This document shows, in pieces, positions 60,292 to 64,000 of a stretch of DNA of 64,000 bases. Numbering within the stretch: position 1 is the first letter of the stretch; each line of letters opens with the position of its first letter. The notes beneath the pieces were generated by a model. The model saw nothing but the letters and a program-made list of their open reading frames with translations. It was not told the DNA's origin and did no database searches. Source of the DNA: Kribbella qitaiheensis (GTDB taxonomy: Bacteria; Actinomycetota; Actinomycetes; Propionibacteriales; Kribbellaceae). The DNA is taken from contig NZ_CP043661.1 in the NCBI RefSeq assembly GCF_014217565.1, forward strand, positions 806,001-870,000, in the 5' to 3' direction. The position numbers and the translations under genes were made by a program.

Positions 60292-62415
60292 ATGGGTGAA
60301 ATGCTGAAGTTGACGGACGAACGGGCGAGTACCGCAGCGGGTGTGATCCGCGCGATCGCCGGTGACGCCGCGCGGTTGCGGGAGGACCAGGAGACCGCCG
60401 TCGCGGCGCTGTGCGAGCCGAACGCGCGAGTCCTGGTCGTCCAGGCGACCGGGTGGGGGAAGTCCGCCGTCTACTGGGCAGCCACGGCGATCCGCCGATC
60501 CGAGGGTGCCGGACCGACGCTGGTGGTTTCGCCCTTGCTCTCGTTGATGCGCGACCAGGTTGCCGCCGCTGCTCGCGCCGGGCTCCGGGCCGCAACCCTG
60601 AACTCGTCGAACGTGGACGCGTGGTCGGGGATCGAGAACGATCTGCGCTCAGGCGCGATCGACGTACTGCTCGTCTCGCCTGAGCGGCTTGCCAACCCTG
60701 GCTTCGGCCGGCGGGTGCTCGACGGGCTCGCGGGACAGATCGGCCTGCTCGTGATCGATGAGGCGCACGCCGTTTCGGACTGGGGCCACGACTTCCGGCC
60801 GGACTACCGCCGGGTCTCCGACGTGCTGCAGAAGCTGAACCCTCAGACACCCGTGTTGGCCACGACGGCGACCGCGAACGCCCGGGTGACGGACGACGTC
60901 GCTCATCAACTGGGGGAGTCCACCCTCGTACTACGCGGGCCGCTGGCTCGGTCGAGTCTCCAGCTCGCGGTGGTGGATGCGTTGTCGCCGCTGGACCGCT
61001 TCGCCTGGGTCGTCGACCACCTGCCGAAGCTACCCGGCTCGGGCATCGTGTACACGCTCACGGTCTCTGCTGCGCAGCGCCTCGCGGCCGCGATCCAGGA
61101 GGTCCATGGCGCCGCGGTGCCGGTCGCGGCGTACACGGGCGGGTTGGAGGCGGCTGAGCGGGAGAACCTCGAAGACGCACTGCGGGGCAACAACCTGAAG
61201 GCGCTGGTGGCGACGTCGGCTCTCGGGATGGGGTACGACAAGCCGGACCTTGGATTCGTCGTCCACGTGGGCTCGCCGCCGTCGCCGGTCTCGTACTACC
61301 AGCAGGTCGGGCGCGCCGGGCGCGGGATCGACCACGCGGTGGTCGCGCTGCTGCCGTCGCCTGCCGATGCCGGTGTGTGGGACTACTTCGCCACCGCGAC
61401 GATCCCGGTGCCGGAGCACGTGAACCGGTTGCTCCGTGGGCTCGAGGCCTACGGGCCGGACCAGCCGGCCACGGTTCCTGCCCTTGAGGCAGAGACCGGC
61501 CTGCGCCGCGGCCGGGTCGAGCTGATGCTGAAGCAGTTGGCCGTGGACGGCGCTGTCGAGCGAGTGGAACGGGGTTGGGTCCGTACGGCGGGCGACTGGA
61601 CGTTCGACGCGGACCACTACGACGGCATCGTCGCCGTACGCCGTCGCGAGGCGGACATCATGCGCGCCTACACCCGCGGCGAACGTTGCCTGATGCAACT
61701 ACTGCAGGAGTCTCTGGACGACCCGTCGGCCGAGCGGTGCGGACGATGTTCGGTCTGTCTCGGCCTGCTGCCGGATCCGCTCAGCGCGAAACCCGACCCT
61801 GAGACCGTCCAGGCGATCACCCGCTCGCTCCGCGGTGAGACGCACGTCCTGGAGCCGCGCAAGATGTGGCCCGGTGGTGCGTTCGGGGCGAAGGGCAAGA
61901 TTCCGCCCGCTCTGATGGCCGAGCCCGGGCGCACCATCGTCTTCGCCGATGCGCCCGAGTGGCGTGAGGTGATCAGCTCGACCTTCAATTCGGGGACCGG
62001 TGGAGACCCGGCGGCGATGGATGCGCTGAAGGCCGGCTGTGTCGCGGCCTTGTCCCGGTGGCGCGACGCGTGGTCGCGCCGCCCGGAGGTCGTCGTCACC
62101 CTGCCGGCGGCCGGCTACCGGTGGCTGACCACCGAGATCGCCAACCACCTGGCCGAGATAGGCCGCCTCGAACGCGCCGAGATGACAGTCGACGCGTCAG
62201 CGTTCGCCGCCGACCTCTCCTCGGCCGAGGAAGCCCGCGTCTGGCGAGACGGCCTCAGCATCGACGGTCCGACGGCCCAGGCGATCGCCGAACGCTCGGT
62301 CCTCCTGGTCGTCGATGCCTCCTCATCCCAATGGCCGATAACCGTCGCCGCCGCAAAACTCCGTGAGTCCGGAGCCCATGCAGTACTCCCGCTCCTCATC
62401 CACAGAAAGCCCTAG
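60292..62415 (+). CDS. RecQ-family DNA helicase
   Basis: 707 residues. Motif I is ATGWGKSAVY (Gly-Trp-Gly-Lys-Ser variant), motif II VIDEAHAVSDWGHDFRPDYR, motif VI QQVGRAGRG. Zinc-binding Cys follow (GERCLMQLL, then ERCGRCSVC). After about residue 530 comes a roughly 170-residue region without RecQ-type HRDC sequence, a distinctive C-terminal extension of this subfamily. It should unwind DNA in repair or replication restart. Leaderless ATG. Confidence 0.9.
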   Translation: MGEMLKLTDERASTAAGVIRAIAGDAARLREDQETAVAALCEPNARVLVVQATGWGKSAVYWAATAIRRSEGAGPTLVVSPLLSLMRDQVAAAARAGLRAATLNSSNVDAWSGIENDLRSGAIDVLLVSPERLANPGFGRRVLDGLAGQIGLLVIDEAHAVSDWGHDFRPDYRRVSDVLQKLNPQTPVLATTATANARVTDDVAHQLGESTLVLRGPLARSSLQLAVVDALSPLDRFAWVVDHLPKLPGSGIVYTLTVSAAQRLAAAIQEVHGAAVPVAAYTGGLEAAERENLEDALRGNNLKALVATSALGMGYDKPDLGFVVHVGSPPSPVSYYQQVGRAGRGIDHAVVALLPSPADAGVWDYFATATIPVPEHVNRLLRGLEAYGPDQPATVPALEAETGLRRGRVELMLKQLAVDGAVERVERGWVRTAGDWTFDADHYDGIVAVRRREADIMRAYTRGERCLMQLLQESLDDPSAERCGRCSVCLGLLPDPLSAKPDPETVQAITRSLRGETHVLEPRKMWPGGAFGAKGKIPPALMAEPGRTIVFADAPEWREVISSTFNSGTGGDPAAMDALKAGCVAALSRWRDAWSRRPEVVVTLPAAGYRWLTTEIANHLAEIGRLERAEMTVDASAFAADLSSAEEARVWRDGLSIDGPTAQAIAERSVLLVVDASSSQWPITVAAAKLRESGAHAVLPLLIHRKP

Positions 62416-62479
62416 CGACGCGGCGGCAATCCGCAGAAGGCCCCGGCTGCCGCGGCGAAGTCCCCGGGCTCCTCGGTCA

Positions 62480-62617
62480 GGTGTGCTGCCGAGGGGTTTC
62501 GGTGGTGAGGCCTTGGCGGCCGCCGGGTACTTCCAGGAATTTCAGTTGGCCTACGGCCGGGCTGCCGGGGTGGGTGACGAACCAGAGGAGGCGTTGGCGT
62601 CCGTCGTCGCTGGGCAT
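62480..62617 (-). CDS. Small ORF after the ArsR-SRPBCC gene
   Basis: About 45 codons (MPSDDGRQRLLWFVTHPGSP then AVGQLKFLEV), beginning 8 nt after the stop of the ArsR-SRPBCC fusion. No ribosome site and no family recognised; it may be chance or the remnant of a third domain. The remaining DNA from 62416 to 62625 holds nothing else. Confidence 0.2.
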
Positions 62618-62625
62618 CGCCAAGG

Positions 62626-63414
62626 TCAGGTGGTCGGGGGGAGGGACTCGGTGAAGGATTTCAGGTCGGAGAGCACGCGGGTCCAGCCGTCCTCGATCAT
62701 CGGGCGGATGGCGCTGCCGGGGTCGAAGCCGCCGTGGATGACGGTGAGCTTGACCTGATCGCCGTCCGGTTCCAGGTCGAAGCTCACCCTCGACAACGGC
62801 TCGGCGGCGGTCTTGTCGCGCAGTTCGTCGTCCATCTCGACCGCCTTCGCGAACTCCTCCGTGATGTGGTGCCACGTGAAAGCGAGTCGCCGGTACGGCT
62901 CGTGCTCCAGCACGACCTGGCCCGGTCCGGCCATCGTCACGTCGCCCATCTTCCAGTTCATCGGCGAACCGACCTGCCAGTCGGTCTCGTGGTAGAGCCC
63001 CCAGTACCGCTTGGTGAACTCCGGATCCGTGAGTGCCTGCCAGAGCCGCTCGGGCGTGGTCTTGATGTAAGTGGTGTAGACGAAATCGTTGTCGCTCATC
63101 GTTTCCTTCTCCAAGCTTGTCTTGAGATCGGCGAACAGCTGCACGCGCCGCCGGTCGTACTGATTGATCCAGCGGTCGGCGATGGCGTTGATCGGTTCGG
63201 CGTTCAGGAAGTGCAACTTCTCCCGCCCGCGCCGGACCGTCGTGACGAGATTGGCCGCTTCGAGTGCGGCGAGATGCTTGCTGACCGACTGCCGAGCCAT
63301 CTCCAGGCCGGCGCAGAGTTCGCGCAGCGTCTGCCCGTTCTGCTGGTTCAGGCTGTCGAGCAGCAGTCGGCGACTGGGATCAGCCAGCGCCCTGAACACC
63401 TCGTCCATCGCCAC
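62626..63414 (-). CDS. ArsR regulator fused to an SRPBCC domain
   Basis: 262 residues. Residues 1 to about 95: ArsR winged helix (VFRALADPSRRLLLDSLNQQ; recognition helix MARQSVSKHLAALEAANLV). Residues about 105-258: AHSA1/SRPBCC domain (DFVYTTYIKTTPERLWQAL; YWGLYHETDW; LTVIHGGFDPGS). The same two modules occur as separate genes at 33009-33877. The fusion suggests the SRPBCC pocket binds the signal ligand. GTG 63414 or ATG 63408 starts it. Confidence 0.88.
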   Translation of the reverse strand: MAMDEVFRALADPSRRLLLDSLNQQNGQTLRELCAGLEMARQSVSKHLAALEAANLVTTVRRGREKLHFLNAEPINAIADRWINQYDRRRVQLFADLKTSLEKETMSDNDFVYTTYIKTTPERLWQALTDPEFTKRYWGLYHETDWQVGSPMNWKMGDVTMAGPGQVVLEHEPYRRLAFTWHHITEEFAKAVEMDDELRDKTAAEPLSRVSFDLEPDGDQVKLTVIHGGFDPGSAIRPMIEDGWTRVLSDLKSFTESLPPTT

Positions 63415-63438
63415 TCCACTCCGACATGCAGCCCACTA

Positions 63439-63461
63439 GCTGCCTTTACACAATAGGCAGC
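63439..63461 (-). promoter_or_regulatory. ArsR operator upstream of the fusion gene
   Basis: GCTGCCT-9-AGGCAGC, a perfect 7-bp inverted repeat 25 nt upstream of the ArsR-SRPBCC start and in front of the divergent gene at 63557. The rest of the 142-nt gap is unremarkable. Confidence 0.65.
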
Positions 63462-63556
63462 CTTATGGGTGCATGTCAAAGGCTGAAGCCGCCAAAGCTG
63501 TGCACGGGTAGCGCCCTCGCATGATCCGGTTTCGCTGCGGGCACCGGTCAGGACCT

Positions 63557-64000
63557 ATGGAGAAGCCACTTGTCCTCGTCACCGGAGTCACCGGCTACAT
63601 CGGTGGCCGCCTCGTCCCCGAACTTCTCGCCGCCGGCTACCGCGTCCGCGCGATGGCCCGCAATCCCCAGCGCCTTCGGGACCGGGATTGGTACGACGAC
63701 GTGGAGGTGGCCGAGGCAGACGCCGGCAACCCGGAGCAACTCGCGACCGCGCTCGAAGGCGTCGAGGTCGCGTACTACCTGATCCACGCCCTCGGCACCG
63801 GCAGCCGCTTCGAGTCGCGAGATCGGCATACGGCCCTGACCTTCGGTACGGCGGCTCGCGAGGCCGGCGTCGGCCGGATTGTCTATCTCGGCGGGCTGTA
63901 TCCGCAGGGCGAGGTGCTGTCGCCGCATCTGGATTCGCGTCGCGAGGTCGGCGAGATCCTGCTCGCCTCGGGCGTTCCGACGACCGTACTGCGAGCCGCC
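63557..64000 (+). CDS. NAD(P)H-binding protein, YbjT/DUF2867-like (partial)
   Basis: 148 codons visible, running off the right edge. Start VLVTGVTGYIGGRLVPELLA is a Rossmann nucleotide-binding loop; VRAMARNPQRL, EGVEVAYYLIHALG and GRIVYLGGLYP are typical of atypical SDRs related to YbjT. Function unknown. It is divergent from the ArsR-SRPBCC gene and shares its operator region, so joint control is possible. Confidence 0.85.
   Translation, partial: MEKPLVLVTGVTGYIGGRLVPELLAAGYRVRAMARNPQRLRDRDWYDDVEVAEADAGNPEQLATALEGVEVAYYLIHALGTGSRFESRDRHTALTFGTAAREAGVGRIVYLGGLYPQGEVLSPHLDSRREVGEILLASGVPTTVLRAA

Overview
The window is high-GC actinobacterial DNA. Gene content (F420-dependent luciferase-like oxidoreductases, a mycothiol-type DinB/MDMPI protein, sugar ABC transporter genes without an ATPase, many leaderless promoters) and base use rich in GTAC and CGTACG point to a soil actinomycete of the Nocardioidaceae/Kribbella type. 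The genus is an inference from style, not a measured identity. No rRNA, tRNA, CRISPR array, phage or intact insertion sequence was seen.

Layout. 1-1397: end of an ECF41/SigJ-type sigma factor with its usual epimerase-type partner and a small membrane protein. 1399-10178: a fatty-acid (probably methyl-branched acyl-CoA) catabolic block with racemase, acyl-CoA dehydrogenase, MerR regulator, thiolase and FadB-type fusion. Two near-identical MerR-type promoters bracket it, and a molybdopterin oxidoreductase/FAD reductase/zinc-ribbon operon sits inside it. 10181-14280: TetR regulator and a sugar ABC uptake operon. 14369-21404: PEBP protein, cobT and cysG, SpoU rRNA methylase, acetyltransferase, LacI regulator, small kinase and peptide deformylase. 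21568-22383: an F420-type oxidoreductase. 22587-29211: a compact sugar/glycan-modification cluster (radical SAM enzyme, methyltransferase, epimerase-aminotransferase fusion, Alg14-like protein, Alg13-methyltransferase fusion, UDP-glucuronate-decarboxylase-like enzyme). This is the most unusual region.

29377-38372: secreted beta-propeller protein, AAA ATPase, a frameshifted DinB gene, an ArsR/SRPBCC/DinB operon, strictosidine-synthase-like protein, extradiol dioxygenase, a second F420 oxidoreductase, cold-shock protein and an emfourin-like protease inhibitor. 38442-45926: secreted GH20 hexosaminidase, fructosamine-kinase-like protein, VOC protein, a DJ-1/MarR pair with a four-half-site operator, and a large secreted beta-helix protein with two discoidin domains behind a LacI-type palindrome. 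45986-52442: HrpA helicase, a decayed TetR/SDR pair with tandem repeats, universal stress protein and IclR regulator. 52593-64000: acyl-CoA synthetase, SDR, hydrolase, M24 peptidase, GlxA-type regulator, MFS transporter, SoxR, a RecQ-like helicase, an ArsR-SRPBCC fusion and the start of an NAD(P)-binding protein.

Regulation is unusually legible. At least eleven genes show a -10-like hexamer 6 or 7 nt before the start codon (leaderless mRNAs), and most regulators carry a readable palindrome next to their own or a neighbouring gene. Long perfect hairpins, several sharing one stem sequence, occupy many gene ends. Two genes carry single-base frameshifts that could be real or sequencing errors.
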